A stretch of 64,000 nucleotides of DNA from Ceratothoa steindachneri (GCA_963969495.1 OZ018329.1:144889521-144953520); one strand, 5' to 3'. Counted from the stretch's first letter, positions 1 to 13,579 are shown. Program-made: numbers and translations. Notes: a model not told the origin generated them from the sequence alone.

Positions 1-3000
1 TTTCTTTCTCCTGTTGGGTTGTTTGTTATGACGATATAATTCAATATTTTTATTCTGTGCTCTTCGTTTTTATTCTATGTTCCGATTTGAGGACATTGTC
101 TGGATCGATCTTTCTGATGTGATTTCATATCCTCGTTCCTTTTGCGATCCATCAACTCGTATTTATTTTTAGAATTTCGCTTTCCATTTTTCCTTAATTA
201 ACTTCAGCATATTAATTTTCTTTATTGGTCGTTTGGTGCATAGTTCTCCTTGCTATTTCGACCTTGGATTAAATTTTCCATTTTTTCTTGTTCGTATGTG
301 GCATTTGAGAGTCTCAACACATAACTTGGGTATACTCTAATACTTACTTCTAATAATAGTTTTTCTACTACTTTTTCATCTGCATTAAATTTATAGACGA
401 CTCATTTGCACTTTTTTTCATTAAGTGCTTTGACTATACTTGTGTTTAATTTTCTTCACAGTGGCATGGCTTCGCTTGCGTACATTTTCATACTGAAATC
501 TTTTGCTTCGTATACCATACCTTCTTTATTATTCAGGTCTTACTTTGAGATTCTTCCTTTCTTTCATTGATGATTACGTGTTTCTATGTTCATTTGTTTG
601 TTTTTTTGTAGTTACCTTTTTCTTTTGGAGCTTCAGTGTCAGGCTGTTTTCTTTCTTTGTTAACGTATCCAATCCTAGGATATTGAAGATGCTAGGCTCT
701 ATGGAAATCGGATTTTTTTTTGCTATTTTTTATTAAAATTGTTTTTATGTTTCTAAAAATGTACCAGGATTTTTTATGTTGACCAGGTGAACATAGAGGT
801 TGGTTATATTAGTCTGGAATTCCGTCATCTAGTTGATTGGTTTATTGTTGCTTTTGCCACTCCTACATAAGGAACATTTTGACCTTTTTGTTTTGCTTGC
901 TTTCTCTTCAACTGTGGCGAAGCAAGCAGGTCTATGGGTCATGCAAATTTCGTGTTGTGTTCTTCTGTCCCCAACAAGTCGCTGGCTTAATGTACCTAGC
1001 TAAAACCAATGCTACCAACGGTAATTAAGGTCACTGAGTTCATTTATGATATAAGTTAACAACCAGGAGGCGCCACCTAGTGGCTAAAGGTGCTAACTCG
1101 GACATTTTCGCCGCAGGTGCACTAGGTCATATCCCTCTAAATTTATTTTCGTTCTATAATGTCTTTTCTTTTGGAGCAGTGTATTGTTGATGTTCAATGT
1201 GAGGCTTCGCATTTGAGAGAAATTTTCGTGGTAAAGCTTTTTTTTTTCTTGACTACTTTTTTCGATTTCTTCCTTAGCTTTTCTGCCGTGTGATTTCTTA
1301 CCCATAACTGGATCTTTCTGCAAATTACACATTATTAGCGAAAATCTTTTTGTTGGGGAGAGAATAATGGGTTTGGTCTTATCTTTCTAAGGTTCTCTAT
1401 AACTTCTTGAGATGCCATTCTCTCGTCGTCTTTCGTTTGGTGGCATAGTGCTATGTTTCCTATACCGTTTTATATTAGTTTAACCAGCACCATCTTCATT
1501 TCTTTGTATAAGATATGCACCACTTGCCTCTGTCCGGCTTTGGCGCTTCCCACATTTTTTGGAAGCAATTCATTTGCATTCCATCAATTTGACTGCCGAT
1601 TATTCGCTGGAATTTAGTTGACTGTCACTTATCACCAAGGAATATTTTTGGAACCGAAAAGAAAACAAAAGTTAGTATTTGGAGCTAGAAACGGAGTCTA
1701 ACGGTTTGTTGTGGCGATTTCTTTTTATAAAAAGAGATTATTACTATTTTAACCACCGTTAAGTAATTATCTGAGTAATTACTATATAGGTAACCTCAGT
1801 TCTGACGCACCCCAATTTTAAAAAGTTGAGTAAAATCTAGGCTATTGATTGACTTTGATTAGAAAATGTACCAATGTAACATCACGGATTCTACTCCCTT
1901 ACTACAAATGATTCCCGAACCTTGGACTACTGGATCATTTACATATATGACACAAGTATGTGGTGTGAGAGACATAAGGACCTTTGTTTATAAATATGAC
2001 AAAATATGTAAATGTAAATAGAGGGGAAACAAAAATAAGCTGTTTTTCTTCATAGTTCTATCCCATTACATAATTTACGAAGAAGCACATGTAAATACAA
2101 TATTATATCGTCACTATTAGTTCAAAGTTAACAAAAAAAAACCAATGCAATTTCATTCATTTGCATGTCATATGAGTAGAAAGACCATTTTGCAACTCAT
2201 CTTGTAAAAACAAAGGACATTCAATTCACATGGAATGATGTCTTGATGAGTCTTAATGGCACTCTAGATATACAAAGGACGTATGCTTAGGCCACACTGC
2301 ACACTGAAGCTGTACATAGATAAGTTATTGACCTGTCGCACAGGGCACACTACCTCCTTGTTCCATGGGTTGCAGGAGGCCTCATGTGAGGGATGTAGAG
2401 GTCAAACACTGTCCAGATGGTAATCACCGTGCTCCCTCTCCTGGTTGCAATATGAATTCTTTCTTCATAGCATGCACACATCTACTTAACCTTCAGGTCA
2501 AGCATATACTGTCGACCTTCGAGGTCCTTCATGGACCTCGTCTGTTTGCACACAATCCATCACTTCGTCCCTCGGCTGCATTTTTATTCATCAATTTAGA
2601 CATGAAAATACTAAATTTGGAATTGTTTTCACTTTTCATTGCATCAGATTTACTTTCTGTTTCATTTTACTTTCAGTTTCATTGATCATTTTCGTTTTCC
2701 TTTTACGTTTACTTTTATTTTTCATCATTTTAATTAATCAATTTGCACATGAAATTTGTTTTCTTTAAATGAAAATGGCATGCGAAATGTTGGTCAAAGA
2801 TGATTCCAGGTTAACTACAACATTAGGTAACCTCGGGTTTGAGAAGCACGAGCAAAATTACAAATCAGTTAACATTGAGTCTGGCGAGCCATAGCACAAT
2901 TACACATGAGGTAACCTTGGATCTACGGAAACAAAGCCTTTATTAAAATCAAACTAATCAAGAAAAAGAAAATTCCAAATCACCACAATCTTCCATACTA

Positions 3001-3330
3001 CTCATTAGGAAGGTAGAGGAAAAAATTCTACGACCTTAATATGTATTTATGGCATAAACAAAAACATTAGATGGAGTCATTCAAAGTACGGATTAGCTTA
3101 CAGGGCTTAATAAAGGAAGAGAAAGGACCCCATGACCGACTAAAATACAAGTTCTCCTTTTTCGCATCCACGATGTCTCCGTGACTAATTCTGCCTCGCA
3201 ATCTCGTTTTATCTATAGCATAAAGTGAGGTATGCATAGTTGAAGGCGCCAGCCAAAACAAAGGTTAGAAATAGCCTAGTGGGGAACTGAGAGTCAGAGA
3301 GTAATAGTAAGGAAGTGAGATGACACCCTT
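1..3330. other. AT-rich gene-free sequence
   Basis: No gene or transposon protein is recognisable on either strand. The first 1 kb is T-rich and 2.6-2.76 kb is a run of T-rich imperfect repeats. A perfect small hairpin (7-bp stem GAGGTCC, 5-nt loop) lies at 2521-2539. Open frames here, such as 2365-2685, are short, compositionally biased and have no recognisable domain. The only motif I would single out is the CTCF-like site at 1069-1086, listed separately. Confidence 0.6.
1069..1086 (-). promoter_or_regulatory. CTCF-like motif
   Basis: The minus strand reads TAGCCACTAGGTGGCGCC, which fits the CTCF core (CCAnnAGGnGGCGC) that is conserved between vertebrate and arthropod CTCF. It stands in otherwise AT-rich DNA. 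Binding is inferred from the motif alone, and one match of this length can occur by chance in 64 kb. Confidence 0.3.
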
Positions 3331-4340
3331 TGAGGAAGTCTAAAAACACAACATGAAACTCAGGCCACGTCTCTATTCACGCTGGAAACATTTTTCATAT
3401 CTCAACACTCGGAGAAGCGCCACCACGGGACCGAGGGTCTTTGATTTAACCATCAAACCTCATCCAGTACACTTAGAGTCACCCCTCGAGAGGAAAACAC
3501 TCAGCTTTTTCTGTTATTTTGCTCGCCATCTTCTTGGCAAAACTGAATCACACGGTTTCAAACTATCTGGGAAGAAGGGCTTAGTGACATCAAATAATTC
3601 ACCCTTAGGGAAGTCCATCGAGGTCGATGATGACGTATGCCCTCGATTTGTTGAGGGCATCAAAGCTGCACTAGGTCTAAATGGGTAGTAATCTGTGCAA
3701 TATTGGACCCGTATCTTAATCGAGGGTAGAAGGGCCCTGGTGGCACGAGAGGCTCGAGACGACTAGGCTTTATCATCGGCTGCAGGGAGTTGCCTAGACA
3801 CAGGTCTGTTGGTGCACGCCTATAGACACTTCCAATCCTGGTTTATGATAGAGGTATCCTTCCTCTAACCTTTGCCTAAAAAGGCTGAATTCATGAGGGA
3901 GTGGTCGAGGGCAGGGTGCATTGGCTGGGTGGTAGCCGCCAGGGTGTGTCTAGACACCGGTAAGCCTTCACATCGTATCTCTGTGGTTCACTGCTTCTCC
4001 AAAATCCCCTGCTGATTTATCCATGGGCTAGGAGACACCCAGCTACCGTGTGTGGGCACGAGGAGGCAGAATAGGAGTCTTGTTAATGGAGAGGCTATGT
4101 ACTTGCTGGGGAAGGCTTCCGTTGTCACCGCAAGTGCTAGCCAGCGACAAAAGCTGCAGGCGAGAAGGCAAGCAAAGCAGGCACTTAACACTAAAGCATG
4201 CTACTGCACTATCCACAACAGCATAGTTTAATACATTAATAAAACAACAACAGATAAGTAATAAGATAAATAAAAGGATTAAAAGGGAAAACCAGAAGAG
4301 CATGAAGACCTAAGGAGCAACACGTCGCCAACCACTGACC
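3331..4340. other. Moderately GC-rich block, unidentified
   Basis: This block is less AT-rich than its flanks and may be part of an unrecognised repeat. Two similar segments containing CTAGACAC occur near 3795 and 3950 (tgcctagacacaggt and gtgtctagacaccggt). An open frame at 3353-3688 (111 codons) shows no domain I know, and two minus-strand frames overlap each other. No function is assigned. Confidence 0.3.
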
Positions 4341-7300
4341 AAGAGGAGGGATGAAAGCTATCACAAAAAACGCCTTTCTGAGGGCTCTACTGGAGCAAAC
4401 ATTTCCCCCGAAGAAGAAAATCTGCGAAGTAGACATTGCCAAACTAGTAGAGGAATTCATAGGACAATCAATGCAAGTAAACCATGGATAGAATGCAGTG
4501 TGCGCAAAAGAACCAAATCTCGATCTATTCCTCTATCTAATCTCATTCGATACAACGTAAATGGTTACCAAAGCTGTATGTGATGGCATCCTCATATTAA
4601 AATATACGAATACCTTCATAAACAAGACGAAGGGAGAAATTTCACAATATACCATTGGGTCTCATATATTATAAGATGGAATCCTACATCAAAACATGCT
4701 GCCCAGACAAGGACAAATTTTGTCCTCTGATATACTACAAGAAGGCCATATTGCAGGATAGAACTTAGCAGCCTAATGAGGAAAATATATATCCTGTTCA
4801 GAAAGAACAAGTTAAGAAAAGGACGAAAAAACTCTATCATGCGAAAACAGCCAAAGGCGAAAAAACTAACCAAACCCCTAGACTACGTTTATTTCACATC
4901 GTAGTGAAACCAAACAATAAGTTATTGACGCGCATAATTCCCACACTTGGCTACTTTTGACACTCCCAGATGATAGGAAGACGTCCTCAATTCTGCATTA
5001 AAAAAAAATGGATTTCCTAAACTAAAGGTGCTTCAAAACCGAACTCATTTGGCCTATTGCAAATCTGACTTCTACAGAACGTCAATAAGACACAAAGCAC
5101 CGAACACGAAGGAAAAACAAAATAGACTCAGAAGAAACAAAATATTTGGATAACTAAAAGGAACGAAGCTTTATAAACTTAACTACCATTAATACAGAGA
5201 AAGAGATCACATTACCTACAACCGCCGCTAATGCATAAAAGATAGTCCATCAGAAACAGAAAAGCAAATCCAAAAGAAGTGTGAGGAACGAATCGCTGGT
5301 GCCGCCAACAAAAGAAACAAAGATCAGACAAGGAAACGCAATAAACAGCCAAAAAAAAGGCTGCCTGCCAAAAAAGAAGCGAGAATAAGAAACAGATTTA
5401 TAAAACAAGATGGAAACAAATAGAAATCAGATAAAACTTTCACTTCAATACGGAGAGCTGGATCACTAACAGAACAATCTACGAAAACATCTTCAGAGAG
5501 ATAAACCCTGATATTTTTCTAATCTAGAAACGTAACGCGGTGCGATGATAATCGATACCAGTTACCAACCATCCATACCATCAAAACGTGCTTGTTCCCA
5601 TGTTTTATCCATATTAACCAGAGAAATTCTGCAACTTTTCTAGCGTACCCAGATGAGAAATCTTCGAATATATACTCACCTTAAAACGAAAGAAACCCGT
5701 GAAGTAAAACTTTACAGTCCACAGTAGAAGGATTTAGAACACAATGAATAGGAAGATAGTAATTATTTAGATGATCATCGAAAAGATCACTCAGGTAAAC
5801 AAAAGAATGACGTTACGTGGACATTGTAGGTCGAGATGTCGCTAAAGAATTTTACAACAAATAGGAGAGAAGAGTTCAATGCAAGATTCCACAGCTGGGA
5901 GTAAATTAAAACTTAGTAAAACTTATCTGTAACTACGCCATAGAGAGGTACATCTAGAAATATATAGGGCCAACAAATGGGTCGAAATTCATCCTCCTAT
6001 CTAGATTAACCCAGAGTGAATGCTAAACTTCAACTCTCTACTAAATATATTCGAGAAACATCCTGTGCCAAGGATATCCACTTGCGTATAAACCAGTACT
6101 CGGAAGACATCAGTCAAATTATTGAATGCCCAAACAAAGATGACAGGATGAAAGCTTGGACGACTGCCTCATAAATAGAAAACATCAATAAGCCCCAATG
6201 TTGTGGAATTCAAAATGGTCTCATTTTGGAGATAAAACATTTAAATGTGAGAGTGGGGAATAAGTGACATCATTATATGTACTACAGTGCAATTCGCTCG
6301 GTTTGATAATTACTATAAAAGGGTACAGGAAGCACCTCACAGTGCAGATCGAAAGAGCTAATATGGCAGTAAGATTCTGTAAAAATTACGGAACCTTCTT
6401 TGCAAAAGCACAAGAAAGATGTATTTTACAATAATCAGAGAACCCCTCATATACCCAGCCACCCCCTCTTCAGTACATCGTTACGAAGAATTTCTATATG
6501 TAGATGGTACAAAACAATTGCATGTACCTAATCACAAGAAAAAGAAGAATGGAGAGAGGGAGGTATGAAGAGCTACATCACGTAGCTGAAATAGAGCACT
6601 ATCAATAAAATGCTTGAAAAAGGAGCAAAGAGGAAAAACCAGGATGAAGAGATAAACTTGACTTTATAAAAATAACATAACTTCAAGCGAAGTAAACGGT
6701 GTAAAAGAGGCAATTTATGCCTAAATACATCTGATAAATAAACCAACTCAAAATAATTAAACCAAACTAAGAAAATATACTCGAATTAGAGTACAGCATA
6801 ATGAAAACAAACTCAGAATAAGCATACCAGAGATACAAATATGGAAAACATACCAGAAAACAAACAACTCAGAAAATACACGATAAACGCAAAAAAAACA
6901 GAGGAAAACTAATCAAAAGAAAAACAACATAAAGAAATAAACAAATTATCCATTACTTAAAGTTACACATTGCCATAAATGACGAGGCAAGTAAAACACA
7001 AGAAAATATATCAACCTAACTCACCGGTTTGAACACCGAATAAACAAACAAAACAAATAACAATAATTAACACAAATCTATTAAAACACTGATTATTCTG
7101 ATCTCCAGCAAAGAGCATCCATTTTCAAATCTATTACTTTCTTCCCACTTCACCTCTTAACCTCAATCTACCCTCTACTTCCTCTCAATCACACAAACTA
7201 CACTCAGATGCTACATTCATTTCTCTCCCAGGATGGCTCTCGTTCAGGTTAAAAGATGTCCTGGTTAAAAATATGTCAGTTACCTGCCAATCCTTTACCC

Positions 7301-7480
7301 TCTTACCATCTCTGAAGAGCTTGGTAGCTTAGGTAAAAAAAGCTCAAGATTTAAATAAATAAAGCCGCCTTCATTGTCTACTTCAACATATCTCGTATAC
7401 AACATGATCTCATTCCGTATCTCTCTTCATCAATAAATATTAAAATAAATAAATAAAATAAACATGGAAAAAAGAAAGCT
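4341..7480. other. AT-rich gene-free sequence with A-rich tracts
   Basis: The + strand is A-rich, and 6.68-7.08 kb is a low-complexity run dominated by AAACA/AAATAA words. I saw no transposase, reverse transcriptase or other domain in any frame. The minus-strand frame at 4616-4873 is hydrophobic because the strand is T-rich and is not believed to be a gene. Confidence 0.55.
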
Positions 7481-7481
7481 G

Positions 7482-8400
7482 TGTTGCTTTATATTCACAA
7501 CGAGATCTCTAATGCCAAGATATCAGAGTACTTAGGTGGCAATCTGAGAAAGCTGCAGACGATCACTAAGGAGTTGGAGGAGTCAAGCTGCGATTACGAA
7601 AGTGATTAGAAAAGAACCCCAGAAATTGTAACGGAGATCCAGGCCATCATTGACAACGATCCCAGCAAGGATGAGAGGGTCATTGCTCGGTAACAAGGGT
7701 GTGTTATTCTCTCTCATCATACAGTCAGTTCAGGAGGACATCCGGTACTAATCATAAAACAAGATAAAACTATAGTTTATGTGGCAGAAAATGGAAGAAA
7801 AGCGGAAGGAAAGTTCTGCGAAGCTTGTAAACAAATTGAAGCATCCTCTCAAACCTGGCATCCTTTGGTTCTTCCTAGAGGAAAAAGATTCTGCCGGTCT
7901 AGAACTCACAAAACAAGCACTAGCTTTCTGTATTCCACAAAGATGTGATGAGAGTCATGAAGCTAAGTTCATGGTGGATATAATGGGTTGGGAGTGGTCA
8001 GAGGTGATAGTCACCTTATTCACTAGTGTATATTCCTAGAGGGGTACATCAAATGGCTACGGGAGTTGGTATTTCCATGATCCAGAAGCGTGCCATTAAG
8101 AGGGCGTACGTTTAACAGCAGGACTTTGAATCATGCTACACGAGGAGGAGGAACCAATCATTGCTATAATACAATTTATTTGCCGACATAACTCAAAACA
8201 TCTCGTTTCATAACTGCTCAGACTTTTCACTCCTCGCAATAGACTACTATGTGTGGGAACAATAAATCCTTGTATACTACTAGCATAAAGGTAGAGCTCA
8301 GGTCAGGAATCACCGCATTTTAACCTTGTTAAACAGGGAGGCCATCAAGAAAGTCTGGAACAGGTTCTCATCTTTGTTCCACTGACATTAAACTTTGTTT
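7482..8400 (+). pseudogene. Decayed mariner transposase
   Basis: This is a relic of a mariner/Tc1-superfamily transposase of the type common in crustacean genomes. In order, I see the N-terminal DNA-binding region (AKISEYLGGNLRKLQ, then RTPEIVTEIQAIIDNDPSK near 7620-7680), then NKLKHPLKPGILWFF at about 7830-7875, where the family normally reads LLNKLKHP...LWFFSDEK, and near the C-terminus DYYVW (about 8244-8258) and AIKKVWNRF (8345-8370). The first catalytic segment reads FFLEEKD instead of FSDEK, so the catalytic Asp is lost. There are many stops and several frameshifts, and part of the middle is unalignable. I did not find terminal inverted repeats, so the bounds mark recognisable coding sequence and not element ends. 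Family assignment rests on remembered motifs. Confidence 0.8.
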
Positions 8401-10299
8401 TGAGATTTTAGTTCTTCTACCCTTCCCAGGGGTAAGCCTTTACACCTAATCCATCCTTCAGCTTCGAGGTGCAGATCTCGTCGATTTGAGAGGGTGTGTT
8501 TTTTCACGACATGTTAAGTTGGTGGCTGGTCCCTCGATACCATAAAACCATCTTTGTTATTGGTCCTTTTTTACGTGGTTCACTACTCTATCCTCACTTC
8601 ATTTATTCGCGTAATTCCTTTCTTTATTGGTTGGTTTTCACAGCTTGCACTTCTTGAATTCTAAATATGCCGATAGGGACTCTTTTGTACCCTATAAGCG
8701 GTTCAAGGATCGTACTCGTGATTCATCCTTATCACGCAGTGGTTAGTGGTTTTGAGTGTATCATTTTATTATTGTTTCTCTTAAAGAACTCTTGATTTCT
8801 GCTTCCATTTAATAGTATTGTAATTCATTTCTTGTTGTATATATTTGGCTCTTTTTTCGATATAATATGAACGTCCTTCATTAAATTCATAAGTCATATT
8901 TTCCATTGAGTAAATTCCGAAAATTTGGACATAAAAAATAACTCAGGGATTAAAAAATACAAACTTGTCTACCATTCATTTCATAGGGCATATAAAAAAA
9001 AAAAGTAATTAAAGACTGGTATAGAAAAATACCAAGGTTAAATGCAACGACTATTTGAATCACTTCAATCTTAAATGTGTGAATGGAAGGTTCAACCGAT
9101 CTCCCTTGAAATATTTTTAACTTTCCGCCTTCCACTTTTGAACTCGCTGTTTTGAAAGGGTTCGCTTTGATTGCATCCTCTCCGAGTTTCCTTTACGAGG
9201 TGGTGCAGAAATCTGTACTGAATGCCAGCGTTCTATGATTATTTTTTATATGCTCGCCTCCAAGAGCCGACAGTGAGACGAATGCTGATTCCTATTCAAA
9301 CAGCGGGAGTCTTTTCGCTACAAATAGTTTGTGACTAAATATCCCTTTGAAAATGTCAAAAAATTTTCGTTTTTATGTGTGACATTTTAAAATATTTACT
9401 CCTAACAAAAAATATCAGAAATCGCTTAGATGTTTTGCCTGTGATTCAGTCGCTCTCTACTACTTCAAACCTCTCAATGTAACGCGAAATTCAGGAGAGA
9501 TTTTGATTGGGAAATATCAAAATTTGGAGTGTATTTGACTGTCTAAGGACTCAATATCATTGTCTATTGAGAAATATGAATGAAACATCGCCTCTGACTA
9601 TTCGCAAACTGGTCAGTTTGATGGACTGCTAAAGTTGCCGATTCTTAATTACATTTTTGATAGGGGCTTGGACTCCAATAAAACTATCAGATTATGGACT
9701 TTTTATTTCAGATTTTAAGTCGAATCAATTAAAGTGTAAGATTAATTAAGAAAAAAAGAAGGAAGATAACAGCGGGCACAAATCTTATAGTAACATCAAT
9801 AACTACACCAATACTATCAAATTAATCAACTATGAACTAGTTATCATGAACAGAGTAGTTCAAATATAGAGGTAGGGACGTCACTAGCAAATATGCTTCT
9901 TCGAAAGATGACCTAGAACTCAAACCCTAAAGAGGCAGCATTATTCGATGATTATTTGAGTTGTCCACGTCTATGCAACAGTAAATGATCAAGAGGCTTG
10001 ATAGTAAAAAAATGGGACGGAAATAAACGGGTTGGTAAAATCTGATAGGGGAAAACTGTGTCAGTACAAACCATTTCTGTAAAAACTGGCGGTAAATCTG
10101 GTTCAGTAAAAACTATTTCAGTAAAACCAGCTAGATAATATTTGGATCCAGCGTGAAAAGTTTTCTGACAAACATTGAGCTTTAAATTGTTAAATTTAAT
10201 ATGTTCATTGAATTGCCAGAATTATAACATAAACTTAAATATCTCACTTGACTTATTAGAATGGACATAAAATTAGATTAATATATTCCGAGAAAGGTT
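8401..10299. other. AT-rich gene-free sequence
   Basis: No coding domain is recognised. At 10,040-10,135 there are short imperfect direct repeats built on TCAGTAAAAACTATT. The rest appears to be unique AT-rich sequence. Confidence 0.5.
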
Positions 10300-11495
10300 C
10301 TAAAACAAACTCAAAATGAGTCTAAGAATTAAAAGGAATGATCAAGCAAAAATATATGAGAACAGAAAAGATCATATGAATTTACCAGAAGAAGAGGTCA
10401 GAAGAAAAGTTCGCAAGTATATCTCAGAAGAAGAGGATATATTAAAAGAGATCAGAAGAAAGATATCAAAAGAAGGGTCACAAGAAGAGAGAGGGGGAAG
10501 ATTTCAAAGGAAAAGAGATCAGAAGAAATCGGAAAGAAAATATTGGAAGAGAAAAAATCAGAATAAGAATTAAGAAGAGAAGATATCATAACATAACAGT
10601 AGAAGAGATCAGAACACAAAAGAGAAGAATAAAAGGGATTAGAGAAAAGATCAGTGAAAGAGATGAGAGAAAGGGTTGAGAAGAAGAGACCGTTTTATAA
10701 GAGATTAAAGGAGAATGGATTTAGAAAGAAAAGTAAGAATAAGAAAATAGGCTAGCAGTAAAGAGCTAAGAAGAAAGGAACATATGATAATATATAAGAA
10801 GAGGAGATATCAGAAGAAGAGATCAGAAAACAGAAGACCTTAGAAGAAAAGATAGAAGATAAGATATCAGATATCACAAATAGGAGATAAGAAGAGAAGA
10901 CGTAAGAAGAAAGATCAGAAGACAAGATATCTCCAGAGAAGCGATAAGACGTGAAAAGATAAGACGAAGTGAGTAAGACTTAAACGTTGGGGGGAAATAT
11001 ATGAAAAGACAAGATCTGAAGAGAATAGATAAAAAGCGAAGAGATCAGAAGACGAGATGGGAAGAAATTAGGAGAGAAACAAATCTGAAAATAATATATC
11101 AAGGTAAGAGATCAGTACAGAAGAGGTGAGTAGAGAAGTGATCATAGGTGAATACATCAGTAAAGAAGATATCAGAATAAGTGATCAGAAAGATATATGT
11201 AAGATCAGAATAGAATAGATCTTACGAGAAGAAATCAGAAGATAAGACATCAAAACATATGCGATCAGAATAAGAGATAAGAAGGGAATGGACCTTAAGA
11301 GAAGAGATCAGAAAGATGGAAGATAAAAGATCTTGAGAGATCAGAGAGAAAGATATCAGAAGAGGAGATCGGGAAAAGAAAGCAATGGATGAAATATTAA
11401 CGAGAATACATGAAACGGAATAGATCAAAGTAAAAGAGATCAGAAAGAAAGATATCAGAAGAAGAGAGGGAAGAAGAAATGGTGAAGATCCACAA
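10300..11495. repeat. Purine-rich satellite (GATCAGAAGA-type)
   Basis: About 1.2 kb of the + strand is almost entirely A and G, with the word GATCAGAAGA or close variants (agagatcagaag, agatatcagaag) recurring dozens of times in a degenerate tandem array. Spacing varies, so the array is old or built from short sub-repeats. Long frames on both strands here (10316-10573 + and 11222-11506 -) are by-products of the missing stop trinucleotides and are not genes. A homopurine tract this long could form triplex DNA; that is inference. Confidence 0.85.
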
Positions 11496-12189
11496 AGAAA
11501 ATTCACATTTTCTCCCTATTTTGTTAAGATTAAACGTTAGCTTATACAAAAGTCTTCTTAAAAATTCTATTTTTAGAGAAATGAATGGTTGCCTAGTCGT
11601 ATATGTAACGATCCTGAGGAGGGTTAAGGAACTCCAGGAGTTTTCTCTAGCGGATTAAGGAATTCTTATTATTATTACCCTTACTTAACTGCATTGACTA
11701 CAACGTTATTGATCATTTATTAAATATTTATGCATAATTTCCTCCTCGATTTTAACTCGCATTCTTTATATTGAAAAAAATCCCTCCTGTTTTTAATTGA
11801 CTAGGCATATTTGGCTTCTAATTTTACAGCCGGTTCACGCATTGCGCGAGCTTAGAAATTGCTCATCTATTTGACAAATTGCGCACGATAGACGATTATT
11901 ATGTTATAATTGACGACGGACCAGAAGACAACTTTGAAACAGGCCAGTAGACAACCGGGGTGGTATTTGCAAAGTGAAAGAAATAGAAAACTTTTCGATC
12001 AAGGAAACTGAGTCAATTTGGCGACGACACTCAAGCAACGGTTTCAGGAGTTTAATCTAATTAACAGAATTCACTTTTCTCTTTCTTAGTATCGTAAAAT
12101 GAACATATCTTTTGCCATTCCAATTGACCCCTGCAGATATCATAGCCTTTTAGGAAAATCTTGAAGTTTCATGATACAATCTGTTTATC
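11496..12189. other. AT-rich gene-free sequence
   Basis: I see nothing recognisable here. It separates the purine satellite from a transposase remnant on the minus strand. Confidence 0.5.
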
Positions 12190-12690
12190 GGAATGACACA
12201 CTTTATACCACACCCGTAGACATCATTTTGGCGGTTTCACGGAATTGCTAGGAGGGACATCTTTTTCTTCTGTGAAGACAAGATTTTTAATATCAGTGAC
12301 AAAGAGGTTATCTGGTAACTCTTTGCATCGTATTTTTCTTTTATACTTAACAATACCACTTTTTATAGACGATACTCTTCCTTTGAAGGCTTTTAGCTCT
12401 TGTGTATAAATCATTCGTTGTAAAAACTCTTTCCAATATTCAAGTGTTTAGCAATTATTTTTGAGATGAATAACCTTTCCCGGTTTTGAAGAGGTTTTAG
12501 GTCTACCGCTTCCTGGTTTTATGTTAGCGCTTCCTGTTTTGCGAATCTTCCTTAAGAGTCTTTCCACAGCATGCCTTTTCCACATATTTGCAGGAAATTC
12601 TTGCAATACTCTTCCATTCATTTTCACAAAAACAAGCTTTAATGAAAATGCGATCTTCTTCGGACAACATCATTATGGGTACTGAGGAAC
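12190..12690 (-). pseudogene. Mariner-type transposase N-terminal remnant
   Basis: Read on the minus strand, this begins with MLSEEDRIFIKACF near 12,672, matching the start of the paired HTH region in a mariner-like family that usually opens with a phrase like ISEEDRILIK. It continues with PGSGRPKTSS near 12,500, the linker between the two HTH units. It then jumps to ELPDNLFVTDIKNLVFTEEK near 12,280, which corresponds to the region around the first catalytic Asp; the expected FTDEK is FTEEK, so the Asp is Glu here. Roughly 100-150 residues between these segments are missing. This family differs from the mariner at 7.5-8.4 kb. No downstream catalytic motifs or inverted repeats were found. Confidence 0.7.
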
Positions 12691-12969
12691 TGTAAATAAA
12701 GATATCCATAACATGACATGTTCATTCTTGTACACGTTTGTAAGAAAGTAAAATTATTGTGTGATATTACGCAAAAAAATAATATTTTATCTCGATATTC
12801 GTTTTTTTTAACCTATGTTGTTATTTTTGTAAAGTGAAAGAAAACTATAAAAACTATCTAAATTCAGTTTTTTGCATTCGAAAAGGAAAGCTGAAAGTAT
12901 CTTGCATATGAAAACTATCCTGAACAAGAAGGTTACTGAGATATATATATTTTTGGGGGAGGGGCAACC

Positions 12970-12971
<2 letters not shown>

Positions 12972-13010
<39 letters not shown>
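12972..13010. repeat. (TA)n microsatellite
   Basis: A perfect TA dinucleotide run of about 39 bp, followed by further degenerate TA-rich sequence to 13,045. Confidence 0.98.
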
Positions 13011-13014
<4 letters not shown>

Positions 13015-13548
13015 TTAAATAAATATATATATGTATACATATATGTAGTGAGTGGGGTCTGTACCTTCTTGTGGATGCCCGACCAAATAAATTAAATTCG
13101 TATTTGTATTTTTATAAACAAAATGATGAAAATATAACTTTATTTCGAAATTTGAGGATCTTTTAATGAAGGGCTGGAGCTTGGTCAATCCATTGACCGA
13201 AGTGGAACGGACCACAACGATGAAGAATTGTCCTCGATTGTTTCTAAGGCTAGGGTTCCTGAGCAGAATCTCTCTTGTTGTATAGAAGGTGAGCGCGACC
13301 ATGTGAGAGAGAGATAGATAGAGACAGGAAGGAGAGACAGGGAGGGAGCGAGGTAGTATGAAACTAACATACACTCTCAAGGGGGAATTGAAAAAAAGAA
13401 TTATTGCTTTTAGAGGTCAAGGGCCAATAAATAGTGGTTATAGGTCTGGTGCTGACGGAGATTTAATGGGAGATGAATGAAGTTCATATAGTCGTTAGGG
13501 GATGGCTAAATGTAAAAGAGAACGTGTATATGAATGGTACAACTTTTG

Positions 13549-13579
<31 letters not shown>

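Noticed and set aside
503..736. Phe-rich hydrophobic open frame
   Set aside because: T-rich composition produces Phe-rich frames; no start context, domain or partner exon was seen.
4043..4460. Overlapping hydrophobic minus-strand frames
   Set aside because: They overlap each other in different frames and reflect the A-rich + strand.
10316..10573. Lys/Glu-rich open frame in the purine satellite
   Set aside because: It is a direct consequence of low-complexity purine sequence and merely encodes the repeat.
12972..13045. Possible promoter TATA sequences in the TA runs
   Set aside because: TA microsatellites match TATA boxes trivially and no gene follows.
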